A DNA stretch of 64,000 bases. It comes from Fluviibacter phosphoraccumulans (GTDB lineage Bacteria; Pseudomonadota; Gammaproteobacteria; Burkholderiales; Rhodocyclaceae). Of this stretch, positions 10,299-25,251 are shown piece by piece. Under the pieces are notes generated by a model that saw only the letters and a list, made by a program, of their open reading frames with translations, ran no database searches and was not told where the DNA came from. Both the position numbers and the translations under genes were made by a program. The stretch lies in contig NZ_AP019011.1 in the NCBI RefSeq assembly GCF_016110345.1, positions 1,054,001 through 1,118,000 of the forward strand, written 5' to 3'. The first letter of the stretch is position 1; every line of letters starts with the position of its first letter.

Positions 10299-11483
10299 TC
10301 AGGCCACAGCAGCAAAGCGCTGCAGCTGACTTAAAACCTTATCTAGCTGACCAATCAGACGATCAACCGCTTCAATAGATGTTGCGCCATACGGCATCAT
10401 GCCGAGGCTGATGCGGATAGCACCTTTAGCCAGCACCGGGTCTACACCCATGGCAAGCAGTACGGCCGACACCCCGCTTTTACCCGAACCACACGCCGCA
10501 CCACTGGCAATCGCCATACCCTGACGATCCAGGAGGGATACCAGTGTTTCACCATCGATGCCCGGGAATGCGGCAAACGTCGTATTTGGTAAGCGCTCGG
10601 CGGCTGCCGAAAAAATCACGGCGCCACGGCTTCTCAGCCAGGCTTCCAGATGTTGCTGCAAACGATGCGCCTGCAGCGTGCGCATTTCAAGATCGGCAAC
10701 GGCACGCGTACAGGCCACGCCAAATCCAACAATAGCCGCCACATTCTCGGTGCCCGAACGCAAGCCCTGCTCCTGACCGCCGCCATAAACCAGCGGTATC
10801 AGCGGTAGCTGACGATCACGCACAAGTGCAGCTGCGCCCTTAGGCCCGCCAATCTTATGACCGGAGACCGTTAGCGCATCAACGCCCGCCGTATTGAGCT
10901 TACGAAAGCTTAATGGGTGTTTGCCCAGCGCCTGCACGGCATCCGTGTGAAAACACGTCATATCGTGGCGGTCACGCTTAAAGGCAGCGCCAAGATCTGC
11001 AACCGGTTGCAATGCGCCGGTTTCGTTATTAGCAGACATCACAGATACCAAACAGGTATCCATCGGTAAAGCAGTCATGCTGCTGCGTTCGACAACACCG
11101 GACGCATTAACGGCCACTTCCGAAACGTCCCAACCCGAACGAGCCAGCGCACGCAAAGGTTCGGCAACACACGGATGTTCGATCTGCGTACAGGCCAGTC
11201 TTGTAGTTGCAGCACCTTCGGTCCGCAATGCATCCGCAAATCCGCGAATCAAAAGATTATTAGCTTCGCTACCACTGGCAGTAAAAATCACTTCGGAAGG
11301 ATCGGCATCAAGTGCTGCCGCAACCTGTTCACGCGCCTGCTCAACCGCACGACGCGCTTCCCGACCAGCGGTATAGGTTGCCGACGGATTGGCGAAATTA
11401 GCCCCCATGAACGGCAACATGGCTTCAAGCACGAACGGATCCAGCGGTGTGGTCGCGTTATGGTCGAAGTAATGCGCTGCCAT
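10299..11483 (-). CDS. NifS-like second cysteine desulfurase in the isc operon
   Basis: A 394-residue class V aminotransferase-fold protein related to NifS/IscS, opening MAAHYFDHNATTPLDP. It carries the PLP lysine in LTVSGHKIGGPKG and an active-site cysteine in SGAACGSGKSGVS. It is clearly diverged from the adjacent iscS: the cysteine loop differs and the IscS-specific C-terminal tail is absent. It sits between iscR (8 bp) and iscS (21 bp), so it is co-transcribed and under IscR control. Its role next to iscS is not known from sequence; it may be a paralogue with another acceptor. Not called iscS to avoid confusion. Confidence 0.9.
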   Translation of the reverse strand: MAAHYFDHNATTPLDPFVLEAMLPFMGANFANPSATYTAGREARRAVEQAREQVAAALDADPSEVIFTASGSEANNLLIRGFADALRTEGAATTRLACTQIEHPCVAEPLRALARSGWDVSEVAVNASGVVERSSMTALPMDTCLVSVMSANNETGALQPVADLGAAFKRDRHDMTCFHTDAVQALGKHPLSFRKLNTAGVDALTVSGHKIGGPKGAAALVRDRQLPLIPLVYGGGQEQGLRSGTENVAAIVGFGVACTRAVADLEMRTLQAHRLQQHLEAWLRSRGAVIFSAAAERLPNTTFAAFPGIDGETLVSLLDRQGMAIASGAACGSGKSGVSAVLLAMGVDPVLAKGAIRISLGMMPYGATSIEAVDRLIGQLDKVLSQLQRFAAVA

Positions 11484-11491
11484 GATCGTCC

Positions 11492-11956
11492 TCAGGCAGC
11501 TTGTGCCGCGCTGAAAGAAACCGTCTGCTTGGCGGCTTGAGCGGAAGCTTTTTGACGCTGCTTTTCGACCAGCTCAGACAAGGTCACCGATGCCAGATAA
11601 TCAAGCATCTTGCGGTTGAGAGTCGACCACAGGTCATGCGTCATGCAACGATGATCGGATTTGCAATTCTCGAGACCGCCACATTGTGTGGCATCGAGCG
11701 GCTCGTCGACAGCCAGAATCACATCAGCCACCGTGATTTCGAGGGCGTCACGTCCCAGACAATAGCCACCACCCGGCCCACGCACACTCTCGACAATCTT
11801 GTGCCGACGCAGTTTGGCAAACAACTGCTCCAGATAAGACAGGGAAATATTCTGCCGTTCGCTAATCGATGCCAGGGTGACTGGACGATCACCGACGAAG
11901 AGCGCTAGATCAATCATGGCTGTCACTGCAAAACGGCCTTTGGTCGTTAATCTCAT
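11492..11956 (-). CDS. iscR: Rrf2-family Fe-S sensing regulator IscR
   Basis: A [2Fe-2S]-sensing repressor of the isc operon, 154 residues. The winged helix-turn-helix begins [19 protein letters not shown] and includes [14 protein letters not shown]. The cluster ligands C92, C98, C104 and H107 align exactly with the known IscR ligand numbering ([17 protein letters not shown]). Of two adjacent ATGs (11959, 11956) the second is preceded by GGGAGG at good spacing and matches the family start; the frame stays open to 12019. It is the first gene of the operon, and a matching operator lies about 55 bp upstream. Confidence 0.95.
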   Translation of the reverse strand: MRLTTKGRFAVTAMIDLALFVGDRPVTLASISERQNISLSYLEQLFAKLRRHKIVESVRGPGGGYCLGRDALEITVADVILAVDEPLDATQCGGLENCKSDHRCMTHDLWSTLNRKMLDYLASVTLSELVEKQRQKASAQAAKQTVSFSAAQAA

Positions 11957-12011
11957 CATGCCTCCCGTTGGGATTGGGGCTGGTTTTAACTGAGTTGGAG
12001 CGCCAGGCGCT

Positions 12012-12036
12012 ATATCCAAGTATTTGTGTCAACTAT
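12012..12036 (-). promoter_or_regulatory. Candidate type 1 IscR operator upstream of iscR
   Basis: Read on the minus strand, this 25-bp element begins ATAGTTGACACAAATAC and ends TTGGATAT. It agrees with the type 1 IscR consensus (ATASYYGAC, central W tract, then RRSTAT) at about 20 of 25 positions, counted by eye. It also contains a perfect TTGACA suitable as a -35 element. Position and content fit autorepression of iscR by the holo-protein. Confidence 0.6.
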
Positions 12037-12053
12037 ACTGCGTGGCGCAGCGA

Positions 12054-12812
12054 TTAGTCAACTATTTTGCTCAGGTATTGCGGATCAAATTTATCGGCTA
12101 CCGAATTCGCCTCTGCCACCTGCATGCCGGAAGCCTCCAGTTTCTTGAGCAGATGTTCCAAGCGCAGGTCCGTTTCAGCGGCATGTTCGAGCAGCGCATG
12201 GAGCGCTTTGGCATAGGGGTCACTTGCATCCCTGTTGATGGCATATGCCGTAAAACCCAGCTTGGATGCTTGCGCCGACAGGTCCTGTGTTTTTTCGTTT
12301 TCAATGATTCGCGCCGGGTTACCGACTGCTGTCGCGCCTGCCGGGATATCCTTGACGACTACCGCATCACTCCCTACGCGCGCGCCTGCGCCTATCGTAA
12401 TGGGACCCAGGACCTTGGCGCCCGCCCCAACGACAACACCAGACTTCAAAGTCGGATGGCGACGGCCTTTGTTCCAGCTCGTCCCCCCCAGCGTTACCCC
12501 GTGGTAGAGCGTGACATCGTCTTCAATAATGGCGGTTTCACCGATCACGACGCCCATCCCATGATCAATGAAGAAACGGCGACCAATCGTTGCTCCCGGA
12601 TGGATTTCGATGCCGGTCAAAAAACGTGAAATATGCGAGATGAAACGCGCCAACCAGTAAAAATGCCAGGTCCAGAGACGATGTGCCACGCGATGAAACA
12701 CCATGGCGTGGACCCCTGGGTAGCAAGTCACAATCTCTAAGGTTGAGCGCGCGGCAGGATCTCGATCAAATATTGACCGAATGTCTTCACGAATAGACTT
12801 GAAAATGGGCAT
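12054..12812 (-). CDS. cysE: Serine O-acetyltransferase CysE
   Basis: CysE transfers acetyl from acetyl-CoA to serine, the first step of cysteine synthesis and therefore the source of IscS substrate. It has 252 residues: an N-terminal helical SAT domain ([17 protein letters not shown]), then left-handed beta-helix hexapeptide repeats from about residue 65 ([19 protein letters not shown], the catalytic segment with DHG), [14 protein letters not shown], and a C-terminal tail. Length is typical of the shorter SAT forms. It lies directly upstream of iscR on the same strand with a 95-bp gap containing the iscR operator, so the two are adjacent but probably separately controlled. Confidence 0.95.
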   Translation of the reverse strand: MPIFKSIREDIRSIFDRDPAARSTLEIVTCYPGVHAMVFHRVAHRLWTWHFYWLARFISHISRFLTGIEIHPGATIGRRFFIDHGMGVVIGETAIIEDDVTLYHGVTLGGTSWNKGRRHPTLKSGVVVGAGAKVLGPITIGAGARVGSDAVVVKDIPAGATAVGNPARIIENEKTQDLSAQASKLGFTAYAINRDASDPYAKALHALLEHAAETDLRLEHLLKKLEASGMQVAEANSVADKFDPQYLSKIVD

Positions 12813-12846
12813 CTAACCGGCTGATTTTGAGTGAGTTGGCAAAATT

Positions 12847-12890
12847 AAACTGGGGTTTCGTTGAGGCCTCATTGTACTAATCCCGAGTTT
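12847..12890 (-). terminator. Possible terminator after trmJ
   Basis: On the minus strand an imperfect 9-bp stem AAACTCGGG/CCCCAGTTT (one mismatch, 12882-12890 with 12847-12855) encloses a 10-bp palindrome TGAGGCCTCA. It is followed by TTTAATTTTG. It sits between the trmJ stop and the cysE start. The U-run is interrupted, so termination is only suggested. Confidence 0.35.
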
Positions 12891-12891
12891 T

Positions 12892-13689
12892 TTAATCAAC
12901 CTTAATGCCTTGGCTTAACGCCGCAACAACACCCCGCAGAATATTGACCTCATCCGTTTCCAGATGCGTCCGTTCGAATATGCGTCGGATTTTGGGCATC
13001 AGACGCCGGGGACGCATCGGGTCATGAAAACCCACTTGAATGAGTGCGGCTTCTAACTGCCCATAAAAGCCTTCGACCGCATCGACGGTGGCCAGCGCCG
13101 ATGCGTATCGGGTGGCACCACTATTGACAGCGGATTGGCTACCAGACGCCTCCCGCAACAGATACGTCATGATTTGGACGGCTGCCCCCAGATTCAAGGA
13201 ACCATAATCCGGATTCGTAGCAATACTGACCTCTGCTCGACAGCGCTGCAATTCTTCATTGGTCAAGCCATTGGTCTCATTACCAAAAACAAATGCCGAA
13301 CAAGCACCAACCGCGCCGCCCTGCTGCCAAATTGCCTTAGCCGTTGCAACCGCCGCTCTGGGCGACATGGGCTCAGGGCCCAATTCCCGTGCACGTACCG
13401 TCATACCAAAGGCCCCCGTACAACCGATCAGTGCCTCATCCAGGCTGGCAACGATTTGACAGGTATTGACCAGGTCTGCCGCACCCGAAGCGCGCCGAAC
13501 AGCCACTGCATCAATCTCGCACAAGGGGTTGACCAGAAAAAGCTGTGTACCGCTCACCAGCGACATGGTTTTCATGGCACGCGCCACCGCACCAATATTG
13601 CCCGGGTGCGACGGCCGGCAAAGTACGATCCGTTGGCAATCCAGGAAAGCACACGTGGGAAATAGCGGCATAGAAAAATCTTCAGTCAT
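12892..13689 (-). CDS. trmJ: tRNA (cytidine/uridine-2'-O-)-methyltransferase TrmJ
   Basis: A SPOUT-class methyltransferase that 2'-O-methylates position 32 of several tRNAs. The 265-residue protein shows the N-terminal substrate-side motif [20 protein letters not shown], then the knotted SAM-binding motifs [13 protein letters not shown] and [16 protein letters not shown] helical C-terminal extension (about 190-265) fits TrmJ rather than the shorter TrmL. The start could alternatively be the internal ATG six codons later; neither has a strong Shine-Dalgarno. The gene is divergent from suhB and followed 79 bp later by cysE. A trmJ-linked isc locus is common in proteobacteria. Confidence 0.9.
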   Translation of the reverse strand: MTEDFSMPLFPTCAFLDCQRIVLCRPSHPGNIGAVARAMKTMSLVSGTQLFLVNPLCEIDAVAVRRASGAADLVNTCQIVASLDEALIGCTGAFGMTVRARELGPEPMSPRAAVATAKAIWQQGGAVGACSAFVFGNETNGLTNEELQRCRAEVSIATNPDYGSLNLGAAVQIMTYLLREASGSQSAVNSGATRYASALATVDAVEGFYGQLEAALIQVGFHDPMRPRRLMPKIRRIFERTHLETDEVNILRGVVAALSQGIKVD

Positions 13690-13747
13690 GAGTAATTCAT
13701 CGCCAGGAAAGGTTCGGCAAAAGGTTAAGGAAAAGCCGGGGCATCAG

Positions 13748-13776
13748 TCGACCAGCAGCGAGCCAACAGGTACAAT
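13748..13776 (+). promoter_or_regulatory. Candidate sigma-70 promoter for suhB
   Basis: TCGACC (-35, 13748-13753) and TACAAT (-10, 13771-13776) are separated by exactly 17 bp. Transcription would start about 45 bp before the suhB ATG. The leader holds an inverted repeat CATTCG/CGAATG (13782-13799) that could form a small hairpin. Confidence 0.5.
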
Positions 13777-13828
13777 ACGGCCATTCGCGCGAACGAATGT
13801 CGTTTGCCACTTGCTCTGTGTCCCTGAT

Positions 13829-14629
13829 ATGCATCCCTTTCTTAATGTTGCCGTTAAGGCCGCACGCCGTGCTGGTCAAATCATTAACCGAGCTGCGCTC
13901 GAAATAGATAACCTTCAGGTTAATCGCAAAGGTCAAAGTGACTATGTCACCCAGGTTGATCGTGCGGCGGAGGATGCCATCAAGGAAATCCTGATGGAAG
14001 CCTATCCGAGTCACAGCATTCTAGCTGAAGAGTCGGGCAGTACTGGCGCCGACAATGCTGAATTCCAGTGGATCATCGACCCGCTCGACGGCACCACCAA
14101 TTTTATTCATGGCTTTCCGCAGTACGCGGTATCGATCGCCCTCACCCAGAACGGTCAGTTGGTTCATGGCGTGATCTACGATCCTATGCGTAATGAACTA
14201 TTCACCGCCAGCAAAGGTCGTGGTGCATTCCTGAATGATCGCCGGATTCGGGTCAGCCGCCGTGATCGTCTCGCTGATTCATTGATCGGCACAGGCTTTC
14301 CCTATCGCGTCTTTGATCGCGTCGACAACTACATGGGCGCCTTCAAAGAACTGACCGAAAAAACCGCCGGCATGCGCCGTCCAGGTGCTGCCTCCCTCGA
14401 CCTGGCCTATGTGGCTGCCGGCCGACTCGATGGCTTCTGGGAATTCGGTCTGGCCCCTTGGGACATGGCCGCTGGTACGCTCATGATTCTGGAAGCCGGT
14501 GGCTTTGTCACGGATCTCAACGGCGATGGTGATTTTCTGAAGACCGGTGACGTAGTCGCTGGCGCCCCCAAGGTACACAACCCGTTGCTACAAATTGTTC
14601 AGAAACATCTGACAAAGGCTAACGCCTGA
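13829..14629 (+). CDS. suhB: Inositol-1-monophosphatase family protein SuhB
   Basis: A Mg-dependent inositol monophosphatase-family protein; in enterobacteria SuhB also acts with Nus factors in rRNA antitermination. The 266-residue protein has the metal-binding motifs LAEESG (E67/E68), [15 protein letters not shown] (D84, D87) and [10 protein letters not shown]. The ATG at 13829 gives the family-standard [16 protein letters not shown] start; the frame is open upstream to 13466, but that part overlaps trmJ and has no homologous character. It stops at 14629, directly in front of the mutS region. Confidence 0.93.
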   Translation: MHPFLNVAVKAARRAGQIINRAALEIDNLQVNRKGQSDYVTQVDRAAEDAIKEILMEAYPSHSILAEESGSTGADNAEFQWIIDPLDGTTNFIHGFPQYAVSIALTQNGQLVHGVIYDPMRNELFTASKGRGAFLNDRRIRVSRRDRLADSLIGTGFPYRVFDRVDNYMGAFKELTEKTAGMRRPGAASLDLAYVAAGRLDGFWEFGLAPWDMAAGTLMILEAGGFVTDLNGDGDFLKTGDVVAGAPKVHNPLLQIVQKHLTKANA

Positions 14630-14656
14630 TTGAGCTTGCCCGGGGTCATTGCTGAC

Positions 14657-17329
14657 ATGAGCAAAAAGAGCGCCGCTGCGGAGACCCCGGAACCCACTTT
14701 GACGCCGATGATGCGTCAATATCTAGCGATTAAGGAAAGCGTACCCGATACGCTGCTCTTCTATCGCTTGGGTGATTTCTACGAGCTTTTTCATGGCGAT
14801 GCCGAAAAGGCCGCACGGATTCTCGATATCACCCTGACCAAACGCGGTCAGACGCCCATGGCTGGCGTGCCCTTTCATGCTGCGGATCAGTACATTGCCC
14901 GCCTGATTAAAGCCGGAGAATCCGTCGCCATCTGCGAACAGATTGGCGACCCGGCAACATCCAAAGGCCCCGTTGAGCGGGCCATCAGCCGCATCGTCAC
15001 ACCGGGGACCGTCAGTGATGCCACGCTAATGGATGAGCGCCGCGAAAACCATCTCATGGCGCTTTACCCCTCTGGCGCCCGTTGGGGCGCTGCCTGGGTT
15101 TCTCTGGCTGCGGGGCGCATCACGCTTGCCGAAATCCCTGCGGATCAGATTTCCACCCTGCTCGGCCGTGTCGAACCTTCTGAATTATTGATTCCAGAAA
15201 CTCAGCCGTGGCTGGAATCCAATCAGCGACCCTTGCGTCGGGCCGACTGGCTTTTTGATGCCGATAGCGGTTCACGAACATTATGCCGTGCGCTGAACGT
15301 CAATGCCCTCAATGCCTTCGGGATTGATCCCATTGAGGACCAACCGGCACTCGCTGCGACCAGCGCCCTCCTCGACTATATTCAGGCAACCCAGTTACGC
15401 AAACCTGAAATGTTAGGAATCAGCCTAGTGCAGGTTGAACGCCCTAACCAATATCTGCGCATGGATGCAATTACCCGGCGCAACCTGGAACTGACCGAAT
15501 CACTGCGTCTCGCCAGCGGCCCCAACGCCGAGCCCACCACCCTGTTTCACATCCTGGATCAGACCATGACCAGCATGGGAACACGTGCGTTGCGCCATGC
15601 GTTGCATCATCCATCGGCAGACGACACCATTCCAGCGAAGCGCCATCAATTGATAGATACGCTACTGGGCAGAACAGATTTGCTGGAACAACTACGCAGC
15701 CTGTTCAAGTCTTTTTGCGACATTGAGCGCATCGCAGGACGCATTGCGCTGCAATCCGTGCGTCCACGTGAACTGGCCGCACTGAGAGATACGCTGACGC
15801 AATGGCCAGTCCTTGCTGCGCTGCTGGAACAACTTGAAAAAGCCGCGCTTGATCAGACCGTACTCCAGCAACTGACGACCAAGCTTATCCAGAGCGCAGC
15901 ACCCGCTCAGCTCAGTCAGCTGCTCACGCGTGCGCTGCACATAGAACCCGCGCTTAATGTGCGCGATGGCGGCGTCATTGCTGATGGGTACGACCCTGAT
16001 CTGGACGAACTGCGCCAGATTCAAACGCATTGCGGCGACTTCCTGCTCGATCTGGAAACACGAGAACGCGCAGCGACCGGCATTACTACCCTTAAGGTGG
16101 AATATAACCGGGTGCATGGCTTCTATATCGAAGTCTCGCAAGCTCAGTCGGCAAAAGTGCCCGAGCATTACCGTCGCCGTCAAACGCTTAAAAATGCCGA
16201 GCGTTACATCACACCAGAACTCAAAGCCTTCGAAGATAAAGCGCTTTCCGCACAAGACCGCGCACTGGCGCGAGAAAAACAGTTATTCGACGCGTTGCTG
16301 CAACAGCTTCAGGCCCACGTCATTGCCCTTAAGTCTGTGGCCAGTGACATTGCCGAGCTCGATCTTGTGGCCAGTTTTGCGCAATCGGCTCACGAGCGCG
16401 GTTGGTGCAAACCCAGCTTTAGTCCGATTCCTGAAATCGATATCTGCGATGGCCGTCACCCGGTGGTTGAACAAGCACTGCGTAAAGATGGCAAACCTTT
16501 CGTCGAGAACGACACCCGTTTGCATCCAGATCGCCAGTGCCTGCTCATTACCGGCCCCAACATGGGCGGTAAATCAACCTTTATGCGGCAGACCGCACTC
16601 ATTGTGCTGCTGGCCCGAATCGGCAGTTATGTGCCGGCACGCTCGGCACGCATCGGCCGCATCAACGCCCTCTTTACCCGCATTGGCGCCTCGGATGATC
16701 TGGCATCGGGCCGTTCAACTTTTATGGTGGAGATGACCGAAACGGCCGCCATTCTCAACCAGGCAGACGCCAACAGTCTGGTTCTGATGGACGAAATCGG
16801 GCGCGGCACCTCGACCTTTGATGGTCTGGCGCTGGCTTCGGCGGTGCTCAAACAGGTGTTGCGCCAGAACAAATCGCTCACCCTATTTGCCACGCACTAC
16901 TTTGAACTGACACGACTGAGTGAAAAATTTAAGCCGCTAGAAAACGTGCATTTAAATGCGGTTGAGCACCATGACCGTATCGTTTTCCTGCATCGGGTAC
17001 AGCCAGGCCCGGCCAACCAGAGCTACGGCATCGAAGTGGCTTCGCTTGCCGGTATTCCTGCCAGCGTTGTCCGTGATGCGCGTCGCACCCTGTTAGAGTT
17101 GGAGTCACAATCGATACAACATAGCCCCATGCAGGCAGAAGGCAGCAATCAGACCGATTTCTTTGATAGTAACGACGCTTCAGCCACCGATTTAATCGCT
17201 GAAGCAGCAACAACTCAGCAGCGCACACCAGTCGATGCACTCCTCGATGACTTGGACCCGGATAGCCTGACTCCGCGTCAGGCGCTTGATGCGCTGTATC
17301 AACTTAAAAACCTGTCGCGACAATCATGA
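14657..17329 (+). CDS. mutS: DNA mismatch repair protein MutS
   Basis: MutS recognises mismatches and small loops and, with MutL, starts methyl-directed or general mismatch repair. About 890 residues. The mismatch-recognition domain shows [13 protein letters not shown] (the FYE wedge motif), then the connector, lever and clamp domains ([21 protein letters not shown]), then the ATPase with Walker [12 protein letters not shown] (about residue 632), Walker [17 protein letters not shown] and [10 protein letters not shown]. The ATG at 14657 is chosen; a TTG at 14630 would add nine residues. Its stop overlaps the next start (ATGA), suggesting coupling with the downstream phosphoesterase-like gene. 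Confidence 0.96.
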   Translation: MSKKSAAAETPEPTLTPMMRQYLAIKESVPDTLLFYRLGDFYELFHGDAEKAARILDITLTKRGQTPMAGVPFHAADQYIARLIKAGESVAICEQIGDPATSKGPVERAISRIVTPGTVSDATLMDERRENHLMALYPSGARWGAAWVSLAAGRITLAEIPADQISTLLGRVEPSELLIPETQPWLESNQRPLRRADWLFDADSGSRTLCRALNVNALNAFGIDPIEDQPALAATSALLDYIQATQLRKPEMLGISLVQVERPNQYLRMDAITRRNLELTESLRLASGPNAEPTTLFHILDQTMTSMGTRALRHALHHPSADDTIPAKRHQLIDTLLGRTDLLEQLRSLFKSFCDIERIAGRIALQSVRPRELAALRDTLTQWPVLAALLEQLEKAALDQTVLQQLTTKLIQSAAPAQLSQLLTRALHIEPALNVRDGGVIADGYDPDLDELRQIQTHCGDFLLDLETRERAATGITTLKVEYNRVHGFYIEVSQAQSAKVPEHYRRRQTLKNAERYITPELKAFEDKALSAQDRALAREKQLFDALLQQLQAHVIALKSVASDIAELDLVASFAQSAHERGWCKPSFSPIPEIDICDGRHPVVEQALRKDGKPFVENDTRLHPDRQCLLITGPNMGGKSTFMRQTALIVLLARIGSYVPARSARIGRINALFTRIGASDDLASGRSTFMVEMTETAAILNQADANSLVLMDEIGRGTSTFDGLALASAVLKQVLRQNKSLTLFATHYFELTRLSEKFKPLENVHLNAVEHHDRIVFLHRVQPGPANQSYGIEVASLAGIPASVVRDARRTLLELESQSIQHSPMQAEGSNQTDFFDSNDASATDLIAEAATTQQRTPVDALLDDLDPDSLTPRQALDALYQLKNLSRQS

Positions 17330-18336
17330 TGCGCCATCAAACATATTTTTTTCAGCGCACGCTCTGCCTAATACCGCTCTTAGTCAGCTTGGCTTTTAGT
17401 CAGACGGCTTCGGCCAGCAGTCTGGTGTTTGCGCTCTTCGGTGATGTTTACATGACACCCCAACATCAAGGCTACCTGAAAGGGATGCTGGATGACATGG
17501 CGCGTAAAGGGTCTGAGCTTGCCATTTCAACGGGCGGCATCAAACCAGCTGACCAGGGCTGCCAGGATAAAAACCTGCTTGCCACCTACCCGGTTTTTGC
17601 TGCAGCGCCGCTCCCTACTTTTTACGTGCCTGGCGATGCCGATTGGGCGATATGCGGTCAGACCGCAGGTGGCAACTTTGTGCCCGAAGAGCGACTCAAC
17701 CTCTTACGCAAAACGTTTTACCAGTCTGATCTCAGCCTCGGAGAACCGCAGTTACCCTTGGTGCGTCAAGCCGATTATCCGGAGCATATGCGCTGGCGCT
17801 CTGGCCCCGCTTTATTCATCAGTCTGAACGTACCCGGCACCCATAGCAAAGGGACAAAACCGGCTGAAGATGCCCAATCTCTTCAGAACCGAACCGATGC
17901 GGTCTTAAGCTGGATCAAAGCGGCCTATAGCGAGGCGCGTCAGCAGGAGATCAGCATGTTGGTGATGGTCATGCACGGCGACCCGGATTTGAGCGCGCCC
18001 GAAGCCGCCTCAACACAGCCCCGTGCTCCTATGACGGATCTTCTTAGATCAGAGACCGAGGGGTTCCCTGGACAAGTTCTGCTGGTACACGGCGGCAATG
18101 GCGTCCATCGCATCGATCATCCACTGACCAATCAGAGCAACGAAATGCCGTTGCAAAACTTTACCCGTGTTGAAACCTATAGCGCTTTACAACAGGGTTG
18201 GGTACAGGTACGCATTGAGCGCAATAAAAAATCCGGTGACGACCCCGTACACCGGACTGAATTTCTCTTTGAATCCTTCCCCTGGCCCCCACTCGACATG
18301 GGGACCGAGGAAGAAACGACGAAAGCCGCTAATTAG
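17326..18336 (+). CDS. Secreted calcineurin-like phosphoesterase-related protein
   Basis: A 336-residue protein with an N-terminal signal peptide (hydrophobic [18 protein letters not shown], cleavage probably after ASA near residue 30), so periplasmic. The rest resembles the metallophosphoesterase fold in layout: [36 protein letters not shown] and [13 protein letters not shown] stand where D-x-H, GD, GNHD, H and GH-x-H motifs are expected. Several metal ligands are replaced, so catalysis is doubtful. Start overlaps the mutS stop by 4 bp. The end overlaps the convergent slyD-like gene by 4 bp. I cannot name a substrate or process; family assignment is moderate. Confidence 0.75.
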   Translation: MMRHQTYFFQRTLCLIPLLVSLAFSQTASASSLVFALFGDVYMTPQHQGYLKGMLDDMARKGSELAISTGGIKPADQGCQDKNLLATYPVFAAAPLPTFYVPGDADWAICGQTAGGNFVPEERLNLLRKTFYQSDLSLGEPQLPLVRQADYPEHMRWRSGPALFISLNVPGTHSKGTKPAEDAQSLQNRTDAVLSWIKAAYSEARQQEISMLVMVMHGDPDLSAPEAASTQPRAPMTDLLRSETEGFPGQVLLVHGGNGVHRIDHPLTNQSNEMPLQNFTRVETYSALQQGWVQVRIERNKKSGDDPVHRTEFLFESFPWPPLDMGTEEETTKAAN

Positions 18337-18845
18337 TGAATGACGACCTGCGGCGCTTCGCCGTTGTCGTCATCTTCACCCACGCATTCGTCTTCAAGCT
18401 CTTCTGCCGTCGCCGGGCGGACATCACGCACCGTACAGGTAAACACCAGCGACATACCGGCTAAAGGATGGTTGCCATCCAGCACGACCTTACCATCGGC
18501 GACATCAGTCACCCGGTAGATCACGATATCGTCTTCATCAGAACCTTCGGGCGCGCCTTCGAACTGCATACCAATTTTAGTTTCTTTGGGAAAACGCGAC
18601 AGCTCTTCAATCTGAACCAGCTCAGTGTCGTAATCGCCATAAGCCTCTTCAGGTTGCAGCTTTACCGTAACCGATTCACCCACGTGCTTACCTTCCAGGG
18701 TTTCTTCGATACGGTCAAAAATATCGCCGTAACCGCCATGCAGATAACGAATCGGATTGCGGCCATCGTCAACCACCTGACCATCAGAGTCCGTGACGCT
18801 GTAATCCAAAGTCACAACCGTGTTGCGGTGTATGAGTCCAGTCAT
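18333..18845 (-). CDS. slyD: FKBP-type peptidyl-prolyl isomerase, SlyD-like
   Basis: A 170-residue cytoplasmic FKBP-type prolyl isomerase with the SlyD layout: N-terminal FKBP half (VVTLDYSVTDSDGQVVDDG), YLHGGYGDIFDRIEETLEG, the insert-in-flap chaperone domain (EEAYGDYDTELVQIEELSRFP to VTDVADGKVVLDGNHPLAGM), then FKBP again. The C-terminal tail is acidic (EELEDECVGEDDDNGEA) rather than the histidine-rich metal-binding tail of enterobacterial SlyD, so a nickel role is not supported. The start overlaps the ftsB stop by one base, so the two are likely co-translated. Confidence 0.88.
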   Translation of the reverse strand: MTGLIHRNTVVTLDYSVTDSDGQVVDDGRNPIRYLHGGYGDIFDRIEETLEGKHVGESVTVKLQPEEAYGDYDTELVQIEELSRFPKETKIGMQFEGAPEGSDEDDIVIYRVTDVADGKVVLDGNHPLAGMSLVFTCTVRDVRPATAEELEDECVGEDDDNGEAPQVVIH

Positions 18846-19174
18846 TAATTTTCCTTGATAGGGGCAGGCGCCGCTGATGGCACTTCTGTCACTGTCGCTT
18901 GTTTACGCTGCGGCAACTGGAAAAAGACTTCGTCAGACTTAACCATACCCAGCTCAAAACGAGAGCGCTCTTCAACGGCTTCCAGCCCGGATTTAAGATT
19001 GCGCGTTTCCGCTTCCAGACCTGCATTGCGCAGTTCTAATTGACGATTCACCTCACGCTGCTGGCGCAGCTGACGGTCACTTTCCCAAACCTTCAACCAA
19101 CCGCCCTTGCCCAGCCATAGCGGGTACTGAATGACCACAGCCAGACCAAGCAAGATTGCGGTTGAAGGACGCAT
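18845..19174 (-). CDS. ftsB: Cell division protein FtsB
   Basis: A 109-residue bitopic inner-membrane protein of the divisome FtsQBL subcomplex. It has a very short cytoplasmic N-terminus, one membrane segment (about residues 5-21, ILLGLAVVIQYPLWLG), and a periplasmic coiled coil (about 28-70, WESDRQLRQQREVNRQLELRN) ending with the family-typical RSRFELGMVKSDEVFFQ. The final 20 residues are low-complexity A/P/V. It sits 11 bp after eno, the usual eno-ftsB gene order. Confidence 0.94.
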   Translation of the reverse strand: MRPSTAILLGLAVVIQYPLWLGKGGWLKVWESDRQLRQQREVNRQLELRNAGLEAETRNLKSGLEAVEERSRFELGMVKSDEVFFQLPQRKQATVTEVPSAAPAPIKEN

Positions 19175-19185
19175 CGCAAAAACGA

Positions 19186-20493
<1,308 letters not shown>

Positions 20494-20531
20494 TTAAATA
20501 CGTAGTGGTTTAGACAGGTCGTCAAAGTACT

Positions 20532-21379
20532 TCAGGAAAGATCAAACATGCGGGCACTCTTGACCGCACGGTCAATCGTTAACAGGTGTTCAAGTAATTG
20601 AGGCATCTGTGCCAGCGGCCAGGCATTCGGGCCGTCCGACATCGCTTTGGATGGATCCGGATGGGTTTCCATGAACAAGCCATGAATCCCTGTAGCAACT
20701 GCAGCGCGCGCCAGTACCGGCACGAACTCGCGTTGACCACCCGAAGAACTACCCTGCCCACCCGGCAACTGCACCGAGTGCGTGGCATCGAATACCACCG
20801 GGCAACCGGTCCGGCGCATGATCGCCAGTGAACGCATATCCGAAACCAGATTGTTATAACCGAACGAAGCGCCACGCTCACACACCATAATGGTGTCTTC
20901 GGTCACACCCGCATCACGGGCCGCGTCGCGTGCTTTATCGACCACATGCTGCATATCACCCGGCGCCAGAAACTGACCCTTCTTAATGTTTACGGGCTTG
21001 CCGCTGGCAGCACAGGCTGCAATAAAGTCTGTCTGACGACACAGAAAAGCCGGTGTTTGCAGTACATCACACACGGCGGCTACCGGTGCAATGTCGTCAA
21101 TGCCGTGCACATCGGTTAAAACCGGCACACCGATCTGATGACGCACCTTAGCCAGAATTTCCAGGCCACCATCACGGCCGGGGCCGCGGAAGGATTTACC
21201 CGAACTGCGGTTGGCCTTGTCGAAACTGGCTTTAAAGATATACGGAATACCTAGGCGATCCGTCGTTTCCTTCATCGTGCCGGCGATATCCAGACACATC
21301 TGCTCGGACTCGATTACGCAAGGCCCGGCAATCAGGAAAAACGTCGAGGTATCCGTAACTTCAAAGCCAGCGAGTTTCA

Positions 21380-21380
<1 letters not shown>
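20532..21380 (-). CDS. kdsA: 3-deoxy-8-phosphooctulonate synthase KdsA
   Basis: KdsA makes KDO-8-phosphate from arabinose 5-phosphate and PEP for lipopolysaccharide inner core synthesis. The 282-residue protein shows [55 protein letters not shown] and [12 protein letters not shown]. No obvious metal-site cysteine pattern beyond AGPCVIE, so metal dependence is not resolved. The start codon overlaps the pyrG stop by one base (TGATG), typical of a translationally coupled pair. Confidence 0.97.
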
Positions 21381-23108
<1,728 letters not shown>

Positions 23109-23257
23109 ACGCCCAACGCAAAAAACTCGGTCAGATCCTGCCGGCCAAAACAAGCTTTCTCGTATAATGAAGGGCTTTCGCGGCTTTCTTGAAATAATTT
23201 CCAAGTTATTCCGGAAAACGCCCTAACTCACCAACTCACTCTTATCGAAACCAAGAC

Positions 23258-25241
<1,984 letters not shown>

Positions 25242-25251
25242 GCCAAAGCGC

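Noticed and set aside
23163..23168. Strong dapD promoter around TATAAT
   Set aside because: The -10 is perfect, but the 16-18 bp upstream positions hold no TTGACA-like box, so it is mentioned in the pyrG promoter entry only and not annotated separately.
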